In this document: piece by piece, positions 54,304 through 62,082 of the stretch | Position numbering within the stretch: the stretch's first letter is position 1 | Layout: every line of letters starts with the position of its first letter | Source of the DNA: Ramlibacter tataouinensis | GTDB taxonomy: Bacteria; Pseudomonadota; Gammaproteobacteria; Burkholderiales; Burkholderiaceae_C | Assembly: GCA_002427815.1 (NCBI GenBank) | Contig: DIZF01000012.1 | Location: forward strand, 124,001 to 188,000 | DNA: 64,000 nucleotides | Direction of reading: 5' to 3' | Notes under the pieces: generated by a model | Seen by the model: the letters and a program-made list of their open reading frames with translations, nothing else | Told to the model about the DNA's origin: nothing | The model's database searches: none | Program-made: the position numbers and the translations under genes

Positions 54304-54991
54304 GCTGGACGCCGGTGATGACACCCTGTTTACGGTTTATGCCAAGGAAGACGCAAACCGCTTCTTCGGCATAGCCCAGCGGGGCGCCAAGGGAATCGTC
54401 ATCGATGGCGAGCCCGGTGCGTTCAAAGTCAGGACCGCGCAGTGGCTGACGGCGGTCGGTGAAATCAGCAAGCGCTTGCGGCAGGGCTTCAGCCCTACGG
54501 GCGGAGCGTGGTTTTACAACCCACGCAGCTTGCGTTTCACCCGCATCCATCCAGACATGGATTGGAAGGGCGCTCAGGTGGTGCTGCTGTCGCGCCAGCC
54601 CGATCTGCCGGCGGCAGTGGACCTCGTGGCCACCGCCGTTCGGGCGACACCTGCAACCTGCATCACCGGCGAAGAAATTGTCGCGTGGCAGCAGCAGCAA
54701 CTTCGCAACGTCGCACACGTCGTTGCGTTCGATGACCATCCGGCCTGGGCGCTTGCGCTCGCCGAATTGGTTTACGCCAAAGGCTGGGATTGGCGCGTTG
54801 GACCGAAATTGTCCGCGCCGCCTTCCAAACGGCCAAGCCAGTCACCCTGGGAATGGGCGGGCTGGTTGCAACAACGCTTTGACCCCAAAGCCATTCAACA
54901 GGCCCAGACGGGCTTCGGATGGACGGTCGATGCACAACTCATTTCCGACAGCGCATCGCCTGAAAGGGCGAGTCTGTCGGCGCTTCTCTGA
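54278..54991 (+). CDS. Hypothetical protein (237 aa)
   Basis: Starts at GTG 54278 with GAGGAG eight bases upstream, overlapping the MoxR-like gene. Soluble; contains RGAKGIVIDGEPGAFKVRTAQWL and a tryptophan-rich end (SPWEWAGWLQQRFDP). No family recognised. The arrangement suggests a partner of the AAA ATPase. Confidence 0.6.
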   Translation: MLPSAPRPELDAGDDTLFTVYAKEDANRFFGIAQRGAKGIVIDGEPGAFKVRTAQWLTAVGEISKRLRQGFSPTGGAWFYNPRSLRFTRIHPDMDWKGAQVVLLSRQPDLPAAVDLVATAVRATPATCITGEEIVAWQQQQLRNVAHVVAFDDHPAWALALAELVYAKGWDWRVGPKLSAPPSKRPSQSPWEWAGWLQQRFDPKAIQQAQTGFGWTVDAQLISDSASPERASLSALL

Positions 54992-54999
54992 GGTTTCAA

Positions 55000-56013
55000 A
55001 TGAAATTGCTCAATTTGCTTTTCAAGCCCTTCGGGGTTCTCATCTTCTGGGCATTCCGGCTCACGATCGGTGCAATCTCCATGGTGTTCGACACGGTGGC
55101 GGACTTCGTCCTGGGCAAACCCGTGCTCCTGTACTCACAAGCGGCACCCGCACCGGCGGCCGCGAGAGTGTCCGGGGACTTCAAGCCCACGGTCCAACTG
55201 GCCGCACGACCCGTTCCGGCGGGGCAGCGTTCCGCGAAGGCAACGGCGGGGGACGGTTTGATTCTCGAGCCGGCGCGCATCACAGCAGGCGCGAGCGTTG
55301 GGGAGGTCTCCGACCGCGTTCGAACCTTCGAGGTGCGGGGACCCCACAATCACCTCTTCGGGGTGATGTGGTTCTATCTGTATCCCCGAAAGGGTGTGGC
55401 CAAGCGCGTGTTCAAGGTCATTGACCTTGAGCTCGCGAGGGCACTCAAGCGCGAACGCTACTTCATGAGCGACGCGCCCTACGACCCGATTCGCGGCACT
55501 GAGCCGCTGAGGAAGGCGATGCTGATCGAAGTGCAAGCCCTGTTGGGCAAGCGCGAGGTCAAAGCCCGCGACACTGTCGAAGCCAAGGCGCCCAAGGCCC
55601 CGCCGCCACCTGCGGTGAAGGCTGCGGAGCCTGCGGTGAAGGCGCCGGAACCTGCGCAACAGGCGCAGGCGCCTCAGGCCTTCCAGGCAGCGACGGCCAG
55701 TCTGCCGGACCTCGATGCGGCGGCTCGCCCTGTCAAGGGCGTTCCCTACGAAGGGATCGTCACGGTGGCTCGCATGACCACGCGGCAAGGCCGCTCGGGG
55801 CCCTACCAAAGCTTCTGTCTGACGCTCAACGACGGCGCGAAGGAGATTCCCCTGTACGGTGCTGAACTCCAGCGCGCGGTGCAGGATATCGGTCTGAGGC
55901 CCGGCGAACGCGCTAAAGTCGTGTTCATGGGCAAGCAGAGAATCGAGATCCCGGGGCAGACCGAGCCCGGGTGGATGAACCTCTACCAGGTCAGCAGGTC
56001 GGGTGCAGCATGA
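55000..56013 (+). CDS. Hypothetical protein with N-terminal hydrophobic segment
   Basis: A 337-residue protein. The first 45 residues are hydrophobic (LLFKPFGVLIFWAFRLTIGA), a membrane anchor. A middle domain and a long Pro/Ala/Glu linker (PAVKAAEPAVKAPEPAQQAQ) lead to a C-terminal domain with RSGPYQSFCLTLNDGAKEIPLYG that looks OB-fold-like. It overlaps the SSB-like gene by four bases and may tether nucleic-acid proteins to the membrane; this is inference. Confidence 0.6.
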   Translation: MKLLNLLFKPFGVLIFWAFRLTIGAISMVFDTVADFVLGKPVLLYSQAAPAPAAARVSGDFKPTVQLAARPVPAGQRSAKATAGDGLILEPARITAGASVGEVSDRVRTFEVRGPHNHLFGVMWFYLYPRKGVAKRVFKVIDLELARALKRERYFMSDAPYDPIRGTEPLRKAMLIEVQALLGKREVKARDTVEAKAPKAPPPPAVKAAEPAVKAPEPAQQAQAPQAFQAATASLPDLDAAARPVKGVPYEGIVTVARMTTRQGRSGPYQSFCLTLNDGAKEIPLYGAELQRAVQDIGLRPGERAKVVFMGKQRIEIPGQTEPGWMNLYQVSRSGAA

Positions 56014-56573
56014 TCACCATCACGGCGGTGGGATTCATCCCCGAAAAACCCGCTGTGGTGCTGGTGGGCACCAAGCGCGCGCGCAAGTGCGAGTTTGACG
56101 TCGTCTGGGGCCGCAGGGTCTGGACGAACGGCGAATGGCGCACCTGCTGGGAGCGCGCCACATTCGTGGCATGGGACGAGGAGGCCGAAAAGGTCGCGGA
56201 GAGGCTCGACAAGGGCAACGACGTGACCTGCATCGGCACTCAGGAGACCAGCGAATGGGTGCCCTCGGGCGCGACCAAGAAGGAACGGCGCGTGAAGTAC
56301 GCGCTGGTCAGCTGGGTGAAGTACCCCAAGCACGCCGCCAACCGGCAAGACGGGAACGGGCAAGACAACGCCCGCTCCCGCACGCCGGCCAGCGAGCCGC
56401 TGCGACAGCCGACTCGGCCTGCAGAAGCCGCCCCATCTCCGGGGAACTTCGACGGCTGGGACGATCGCCCGAGTGACCCCTTCCCTGGAGTCGCTGCAGG
56501 GGGCGAAGATGCGGGTGGGCATCACGAGCGGGCACCTGAGCCTGCCGCGGCTCCCCGGTTCATCGAGATGTAA
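56010..56573 (+). CDS. SSB-like single-stranded DNA-binding protein
   Basis: A 187-residue protein with an OB-fold-like N-terminal domain (CEFDVVWGRRVWTNGEWRTCWERATFVAW, then VTCIGTQETSEWV) and a disordered C-terminal tail (RNQDGN-type, with DRPSDPFPGVAAGG). It resembles plasmid SSBs but lacks the canonical acidic DDIPF tip and ends PRFIEM. It probably protects transferred or replicating single strands. The ATG overlaps the preceding stop. Confidence 0.72.
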   Translation: MITITAVGFIPEKPAVVLVGTKRARKCEFDVVWGRRVWTNGEWRTCWERATFVAWDEEAEKVAERLDKGNDVTCIGTQETSEWVPSGATKKERRVKYALVSWVKYPKHAANRQDGNGQDNARSRTPASEPLRQPTRPAEAAPSPGNFDGWDDRPSDPFPGVAAGGEDAGGHHERAPEPAAAPRFIEM

Positions 56574-56621
56574 GGCCCTCAAGGGGACCGGCTTGCGCCG
56601 GTCTCCCTGAGGGTTTGGGCA

Positions 56622-56652
56622 GGGAGGGGGAAACCCCTCCCCAGGCCCTTTT
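56622..56652 (+). terminator. Terminator after the SSB-like gene
   Basis: GGGAGGGG / CCCCTCCC with a short loop followed by GGCCCTTTT. Another strong hairpin (CCCTCA / TGAGGG with an inner GACCGG / CCGGTC) lies just before it. Confidence 0.8.
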
Positions 56653-56657
56653 AAGAG

Positions 56658-56709
56658 AATGTTTTCGCAGTGAACCGCACTTCGAAAATGTTTTCGTGGT
56701 GAACCCACA
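56658..56709. promoter_or_regulatory. Dyad and direct repeats, candidate operator
   Basis: AATGTTTTCG-x-GTGAACC occurs twice with a 29-base period (56658 and 56687). Between them TTTTCGCAGTG / CACTTCGAAAA forms an 11-base inverted repeat with one mismatch (56662-56688). It is placed before the DUF3150-like/VWA/primase segment and could bind a dimeric regulator. Confidence 0.55.
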
Positions 56710-56767
56710 AGACAGGTAGCTGATTGCCTGGCCCGCAAGGGTGAAATTAGCCACATCAAATTTCCCG

Positions 56768-56816
56768 TGAGGGGCAAGTCCCTCAGGGGGCTTGCTCTTT
56801 CTTTTTTAGGAGCAAG
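56768..56816 (+). promoter_or_regulatory. Leader RNA upstream of the DUF3150-like gene (copy 2)
   Basis: Stem 1 TGAGGG (56768-56773) / CCCTCA (56780-56785), loop GCAAG complementary to CTTGC (56791-56795), joined by GGGGG. CTTGCTC (56791-56797) also pairs exactly with GAGCAAG (56810-56816), which covers the GGAG ribosome site eight bases before the ATG. Confidence 0.65.
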
Positions 56817-56819
56817 ACG

Positions 56820-57851
56820 ATGACGAATGTCATTAAGAAATGCGTGGACGATCTCGTCTGCGTGATGCTGGACGTCCACATCTGGGGTGGGCGCCGCATT
56901 CTGAACAGGGAAGACCTGCTCGCCGCCAACCCGGCGCTGAGCAAGCTGCCCTCGGAAAAGCTCGCCTCCCTGGGCGCCTACAAACTGTGCGACCCGGAAC
57001 TGCTCAGGCAATTCGACGTTGTCAGGGGCAGGGCCGAGCGCTACCTCAAGCGGCAGGGCCTGTCGCTTCTGGGCGCCGTGGGCATCACGCCCGAGAAGTA
57101 CCAGAACGAAGCGTACGCCAAGCTGCTGGCTTTCCAAACGGAGTTCAACGCGCTGGGCGATGCCTTCCTCAAGCAGTTCGACGTCGCCGTCCAGAATTGG
57201 GCGACGACCCAGCTGCTGGAGAACCCCGACTACGCGCACCTGTTTAACCAGCCGCCGTCACGTGAACACGTGGAAAAGCGGTTGAGTTTCACCTTCCACG
57301 CGTACCGGGTCAACGCCCCTGCTGCCGAAGACGGCTCGGCCATGAACAGTCACTACGACACGCAAGTTCGTGGACTCAAGGGCGAGTTGATGAGAGACGT
57401 TGCGGCGGAGGCCGGCACCTTGGTCAACGAATACCTCCTGCGCAAGCAGGACGGTGTGGTGACGGCGCGCGAATACGTGACGCCCAGGACACTGGGCCCG
57501 CTGATTCGGGCTGCAGCGAAACTCGATGACTTCAGGTTCCTGGACCCGAGCATCGGTCCGCTGAGCGACCTGATCAACGAAGTGGTGGCGTCTGCGGATG
57601 CGCAACGCATCGAAGGTAAGTTGCTCATGAAGGTATGGTCGCTGTCGAAGCTGCTGTCCGATCCCGCGCGCGCCGTTGAACTGGCGGCTGCGGCCACGGA
57701 AGGCAAGTCGTCGGACGACTTGCTGGGCGCGATGACAATCGCGCAAGGGGATGCGTCGCCGGCCATCGCAAGGGTGCAGCAGAGCGTCGACGAGTCGCCC
57801 AGCGCGGTCAACGCGCCGAGCGATGCGCAATCGCTGTCCCTGCTTCTCTAA
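56820..57851 (+). CDS. DUF3150-like protein
   Basis: A 343-residue soluble, helical protein resembling the DUF3150 family found next to MoxR-type ATPases and VWA proteins on plasmids and conjugative elements. It begins MTNVIKKCVDDLVCVMLDVHIWGGRR, with LLAFQTEFNALGDAFLKQFD in the middle. Function unknown. It lies between the SSB-like gene and the VWA gene, which starts ten bases later. Confidence 0.7.
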   Translation: MTNVIKKCVDDLVCVMLDVHIWGGRRILNREDLLAANPALSKLPSEKLASLGAYKLCDPELLRQFDVVRGRAERYLKRQGLSLLGAVGITPEKYQNEAYAKLLAFQTEFNALGDAFLKQFDVAVQNWATTQLLENPDYAHLFNQPPSREHVEKRLSFTFHAYRVNAPAAEDGSAMNSHYDTQVRGLKGELMRDVAAEAGTLVNEYLLRKQDGVVTAREYVTPRTLGPLIRAAAKLDDFRFLDPSIGPLSDLINEVVASADAQRIEGKLLMKVWSLSKLLSDPARAVELAAAATEGKSSDDLLGAMTIAQGDASPAIARVQQSVDESPSAVNAPSDAQSLSLLL

Positions 57852-57860
57852 GGCGCGGAC

Positions 57861-60017
57861 ATGATTACGCCTGGAGCAAAACAGGTAGCCAGGATCATTG
57901 AGGGCGTCATCGCCCTCTGTCTTGGTTCTGCGGAACGCGTCGTGTGGGTCGACCAGAGCGACGCGGCTGCATTCAACGACGGCCAACGGCTGTTTCTGCC
58001 CACTCCGGTGGGTGGGGACGAGCGCGAGTTCAAGTTGCTGATGGCCATAGCGTTACGGGAGGTCGCCAAGTTGCAAGACTGCGATTCCCAAGCGCTCGTC
58101 AGCGCGGACGTGAAGGCACATGCCTTTGCGGTTGCGATGGAAGAGGCGCGTCTGAAGCGTGTCTTGAGCAAGGAATACCGCGGTGCTCCGTCGATCTTCG
58201 ATGAGGCCAACACGCTGGCTGGAGAAATCCTGCTCAACGAGATCCCTGAGGATCTGACACTCGAGCAAGCCGCGGCGATGGTGACATGGGGGCAGGCGCA
58301 CAACGCGTTTCTCCAAACCACCTCATCACAAGAAGCAGCCGCGTCTTTGCGCGCGGTCGCCGAAAAAGTGATCGACAGCCAGGTGCTGGAGTCGGTCATG
58401 GCGATCGCGCATCAGGGGCCCGCATGCCAGTCCACCACGGAAGTGATTGGGCTGGCACAGGCGATCTTGAGCGCGATTGCCCGGCCGCCGATGGACAGTG
58501 CCGAGCAGCAGCAGGACCAGGGTGAGCCTCAGTCGCAAGACGGGGCGGAACCCGGCGACAACGGTGGCGCCGATCCGGCGCCACCTCCCGACGGCCGCGA
58601 TACCACGGGCCCGGAGGACAGCAGCGGCGACGACGCCTCGCAAGAGGGCGACGGCGGCGCCGAGCAGCAACAGGACCAGGGGAATGCGCAGTCGCAAGAC
58701 GGGGCACAACCCGGCGACAGCGGTAACGCCGATGCGGCGCCACCTTCCGACAGCCGCGATACCGCGGCCCAAGGGGAAAGCAGCGGCGGCGACGGCGCTG
58801 CGCAAGATGGCGACGACGCCTCGCAAGATGGCGGATCGGGTGCCCGGGACGCAAGCGGTGAGCCGCAGTCGGATCCGGCAGCATCAGCGGACGGCGGCGA
58901 GCCTGGGTCCACCCAGGGCGCCGCAGGAGAGGCGCAGCGCGGAGCCCGCGATGGCGACGGGGCCGGGCAGGAGTGCAGTGCAGCTGCGAACGCAGTTGCC
59001 AATGACATGCTCAGCCAAGCGCTGGCACGCAACCGAGGACACGCGACAGCTCGTGACTTGTCGAGTCAAGCGCAGGAGCTGGCACAGGCGGCGCAGGAAG
59101 CTGCAGTCGACAGTGCCGCACCACCGGCGTTGGACCTCGACGCGATTGCGGAGGCGTTGAACCAGGACGAGGGCGCAAGCGACGCGCTCGTTCAGAAAGC
59201 GACCGAGATTCCCGAACGGGGCGAAGTCGCCGAGGACGGTTCGGGCGAGGCGTTTTCAGCGATGGTCTCGCCGGGCGGGGACGGATACGCTGCGCAGCGT
59301 AACGCAGATGCGCAGATGCATCTGCCGCAGGTGCAAGCGCGTTTGGTAACCGTTCTGTTGCGCGAGATACAGGACAAGCGGCGCAGGCCGTTTCTGCGTA
59401 GCGCAGGAGGTAGCCGGCTGGCTACCACCCAGCTGTGGCGGATGAAAGCCATGGGCGACACGCGCGTGTTTCGTAAGAAGGCGCCGACCACTGGGATCGA
59501 TGCTGCGGTATCGATACTGTTGGACACGTCGGGGTCGATGGAGTCCCAGTTGGGGACGGCGGTCGAGGTGACCTACGCATTGGCACAGGCACATCACCGC
59601 ATCTGTGGAACGCAAGTGTCCATCGACGTATTCCCAGGGATGGGCGTGCCGGCGGAAGAGATTCTGGCCTTCAAGCAGAACCTGCGACAGGCCGAAGACA
59701 CGCTCAAGGCGGTTCAGGCCGGCGGCGGTACGCCGACAGGCCCGGCCCTGGCGATACGGCTGCCGAAGTTGCTGAGCACGCGCGCCGAAAAGCGCGTGAT
59801 CTGGCTCATCACCGATGGGCAACCACATGACCGGGTGGCCGCATGGCAAATGGTCCAGGCGGCTGAAGAGGCCGGAGTGGAGGTGTACGGCATTGGCATC
59901 GGTACGGACATCTCGCACCTGATTGCCAAGAGCGTCTACGTCGAGTCGGTCGAGAACCTGGCCGATGCGGTCGAGACGCTTTTCAAATCGGAAGTGGCGC
60001 AGCGCCTGGCGGCGTGA
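57861..60017 (+). CDS. VWA-domain protein, MoxR partner (CobT-like)
   Basis: A 718-residue protein. The N-terminal domain (about 1-215) is helical. Residues ~215-360 form a Gln/Asp/Gly-rich acidic linker containing two tandem copies of a 53-residue unit (EQQQDQG...PGD). The C-terminal third is a von Willebrand A domain with the MIDAS motif LLDTSGSMES near residue 553, the second metal-site loop GGGTPTGPAL and the third ITDGQPHD. This is the architecture of cobalt chelatase CobT and other MoxR partners. It presumably works with the ATPase at 53344. Confidence 0.88.
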   Translation: MITPGAKQVARIIEGVIALCLGSAERVVWVDQSDAAAFNDGQRLFLPTPVGGDEREFKLLMAIALREVAKLQDCDSQALVSADVKAHAFAVAMEEARLKRVLSKEYRGAPSIFDEANTLAGEILLNEIPEDLTLEQAAAMVTWGQAHNAFLQTTSSQEAAASLRAVAEKVIDSQVLESVMAIAHQGPACQSTTEVIGLAQAILSAIARPPMDSAEQQQDQGEPQSQDGAEPGDNGGADPAPPPDGRDTTGPEDSSGDDASQEGDGGAEQQQDQGNAQSQDGAQPGDSGNADAAPPSDSRDTAAQGESSGGDGAAQDGDDASQDGGSGARDASGEPQSDPAASADGGEPGSTQGAAGEAQRGARDGDGAGQECSAAANAVANDMLSQALARNRGHATARDLSSQAQELAQAAQEAAVDSAAPPALDLDAIAEALNQDEGASDALVQKATEIPERGEVAEDGSGEAFSAMVSPGGDGYAAQRNADAQMHLPQVQARLVTVLLREIQDKRRRPFLRSAGGSRLATTQLWRMKAMGDTRVFRKKAPTTGIDAAVSILLDTSGSMESQLGTAVEVTYALAQAHHRICGTQVSIDVFPGMGVPAEEILAFKQNLRQAEDTLKAVQAGGGTPTGPALAIRLPKLLSTRAEKRVIWLITDGQPHDRVAAWQMVQAAEEAGVEVYGIGIGTDISHLIAKSVYVESVENLADAVETLFKSEVAQRLAA

Positions 60018-60027
60018 AGCCCTTCCA

Positions 60028-60090
60028 AACTGTCCCCGGCTCGTCCGGGGCAGTTTCTAAAGTCGGCGCCGAGCCGGCTTCAGAAACTGC
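60028..60090 (+). promoter_or_regulatory. Competing hairpins (attenuator-like)
   Basis: CAGTTTCT (60052-60059) can pair upstream with AAACTG (with CCCCGG / CCGGGG below it) or downstream with AGAAACTG (60083-60090). The two structures exclude each other, the classic layout of an attenuator or switch, placed between the VWA gene and the primase-like gene. Confidence 0.5.
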
Positions 60091-60202
60091 GCGAGAAATC
60101 TTCAGAGGAGTCTCGAAAGTGGGTCATAATTTGTTCGTGAATTCGCTTCCTTGCTGGAAGCAATCAGTAGCTGAGCTTGATCAGCCTTATTCAACTCACC
60201 CG

Positions 60203-60250
60203 TGCGGGCCATCCCGCAGGGGCTGGCCCCATCAATCAATAGGAGGGGCC
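60203..60250 (+). promoter_or_regulatory. Leader RNA upstream of the primase-like gene (copy 3)
   Basis: Stem 1 TGCGGG (60203-60208) / CCCGCA (60213-60218). The loop edge GGGCCA is complementary to TGGCCC (60224-60229), separated by GGGGC. GGCCCC (60225-60230) also pairs with GGGGCC (60245-60250), part of the ribosome site AGGAGGGG. Confidence 0.6.
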
Positions 60251-60254
60251 CATC

Positions 60255-61277
60255 ATGCTCCAACGTGCTGAAGATCTGGCCTACGGAAACTGGCCGGAAA
60301 TTCTCAACTCCCTCGGAGTGGACTCGTCGTACTTCCGTGGGAAAGCCGGCCCGTGTCCTTTCTGCGCGGACGGGGGGAAGGACCGGTACATCTGGCAGGA
60401 CAAGAACGGCGGCCGCTACCTGTGCCGCCACTGTACCGACGCGAGATATCGCAGCGGTATGGATTTTCTGATGCGCTTTCGCGCATGCACCTTCGTGGAG
60501 GCGTGCAACCTGGTGCGAGAGCATTTCAACGTGCCATCTGGGTACGGCGCCGGCGAAGTCCTGCTTCCCAAGCGGGACCCCGTGCGCAAGGAGCCGGTCG
60601 TTGACGTCGAGGCAGCGCGTGCGCGCATGCAGCGGGTCTGGGACCAGTCCCGCCCGATAACCCCGAGCGACCCATTGGATCTGTACCTGCGCAGCCGGGT
60701 GCCCCGACTGGTATCCATTTCCCCGATGATCCACCTGCATCCGCGGTTGGGCTATTACCGGGTTGCGGACGTGCCTTCCGAAAGGCCGGTCCTCGTCGGC
60801 TATTTCCCCGCGATGTTGGTTCGCGGCTTCGACGCGGCCGGCAATCTGGTCCAACTGCACAAGACTTATCTGACGCCTGGCGGGGCCAAAGCCGATGTCC
60901 CGCACGTCAAGAAGACGGACCGCGGAGTGGGCTGCAACAGCTTCGCGCTTCGGCTGGATGATCCCGTCGGGAACACCTTGGGCGTGAGTGAAGGCATCGA
61001 GACGGCTCTGGCCGCGTCCTTGCTGGACGGCTTGCCCGTGTGGCCCTGCCATTCCGCCGGGATCCTCGCGAACTTCGTGCTGCCCGAGCACTTGCGTGGG
61101 CGCGTGACGAAGATCGTGATCTACGCCGATTCTGACGAACTCAAGAACGGCCATCGCGCCGGGATTGAAGCGGCGAAGGCGCTGGCTGATCGTTGCCGTC
61201 GCGACCGCATCAGGACCATGATCGTGCGCCCCGCAAAGGTGGGGGCTGACATGGCCGACCTGGCTGTGTTGGCCTGA
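60255..61277 (+). CDS. Zinc-ribbon/toprim primase-like protein
   Basis: A 340-residue protein. The N-terminal zinc ribbon has CPFC at 34-37 and CRHC at 57-60, as in DnaG-type and plasmid primases. The C-terminal toprim-like domain has SEGIETALAAS (acidic Glu) near residue 244 and IVIYADSDE (DxD) near 293. The family is that of mobile-element primases related to TraC/RepB-primase proteins. It probably primes DNA synthesis on transferred single strands. A strong terminator follows. Confidence 0.85.
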   Translation: MLQRAEDLAYGNWPEILNSLGVDSSYFRGKAGPCPFCADGGKDRYIWQDKNGGRYLCRHCTDARYRSGMDFLMRFRACTFVEACNLVREHFNVPSGYGAGEVLLPKRDPVRKEPVVDVEAARARMQRVWDQSRPITPSDPLDLYLRSRVPRLVSISPMIHLHPRLGYYRVADVPSERPVLVGYFPAMLVRGFDAAGNLVQLHKTYLTPGGAKADVPHVKKTDRGVGCNSFALRLDDPVGNTLGVSEGIETALAASLLDGLPVWPCHSAGILANFVLPEHLRGRVTKIVIYADSDELKNGHRAGIEAAKALADRCRRDRIRTMIVRPAKVGADMADLAVLA

Positions 61278-61297
61278 GCCAGGTGCCACGAAAAAGC

Positions 61298-61333
61298 ATG
61301 CCCCCTCGCTGTCGGCGAGGGGGCATTTCTTTT
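61298..61333 (+). terminator. Terminator after the primase-like gene
   Basis: ATGCCCCCTCGC / GCGAGGGGGCAT, a perfect 12-base stem with a five-base loop, followed by TTCTTTTT. Confidence 0.95.
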
Positions 61334-61411
61334 TCGTTGACCCGGAGCGCGCCAAGCCCCGCCCGAGGGCGGGGACGGATAGCGCGGACGGCGTAGCCGT
61401 CCTTGGGTTTC

Positions 61412-61640
61412 TCAGTGCGGCGTGTGCTGCTGTTCAATGTATCGGCGCACGATGGAAATCGGTGCGCCTCCACAGGACGAGGCGAAGTAGGGCGGCGACC
61501 CCAGCACGCTTTTCCAGTAGCGTTTCTGGATGTCGGGACGTTCCTTGCGCAGCAATCGGCTGGACACGCCTTTCAAGCTGTTCACCAGATTGGAAACGGC
61601 CACCTTGGGCGGGTACTCCACCAACAGGTGGACGTGATCG
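61412..61640 (-). pseudogene. IS200/IS605-family TnpA fragment
   Basis: Only the C-terminal ~76 residues are recognisable: DHVHLLVEYPPKVAVSN (the HUH motif), then RLLRKERPDI and SIVRRYIEQQHTPH with the catalytic Tyr helix. The normal N-terminal half is replaced by unrelated sequence. Hairpin GGACGGC / GCCGTCC at 61385-61401 fits an element end. Confidence 0.75.
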
Positions 61641-61800
61641 CAGACTTGGCAAGGAATGTGTTTCAGATTCACGCGGTAGACGAGCACGGCAAAACCGTGC
61701 TGCGCAAACAACTGCGACGCGATCAGATAACGGCATTCTTTGCGAATTTGCCGCCGCGGTGCGCGCCACTGATGCTTGCCCGCTGCAGGTTTTTTCGGCC
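61634..61800 (+). pseudogene. IS110-family transposase fragment
   Basis: The frame reads VIADLARNVFQIHAVDEHG then KTVLRKQLRRDQITAFFANLPP, which is the start of the IS110-type DEDD transposase. It is degenerate and frameshifted afterwards. It begins inside the IS200 remnant, so one IS was inserted into or recombined with the other. Confidence 0.72.
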
Positions 61801-61977
61801 ACATTGTGTGGTTCCTGAACTCCCCTGTAGTTCGTTCGCGCCGGCGAACTGCGCTCAAGCTGACCTGCATCAATCCTCAATTGCGATATCCCAAAGATCC
61901 GACCCTGTTAGTTCTGACAGGGTCACATTGGGGCCGAGTGCAACCTTACTTCCAGCATCGCGTAAGTAAGCACGCCG

Positions 61978-62006
61978 TAGGAATCCCAGGCCGGGGAGGA
62001 TGTCAA
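61978..62006 (+). other. IS200/IS605 right-end remnant
   Basis: The sequence TAGGAATCCCAGGCC followed by GGGGAGGATGTCAA resembles the conserved tnpB 3'-end/right-end hairpin of IS605-type elements with part of the hairpin deleted. It marks the far side of the decayed insertion. Confidence 0.5.
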
Positions 62007-62082
62007 CGAACCTCTCAGCGGAAGTGGACCTCTCGCGGCATCGCGATGTGTTCCGGAACCCTTAACAGCGTAATAGCGCTTC

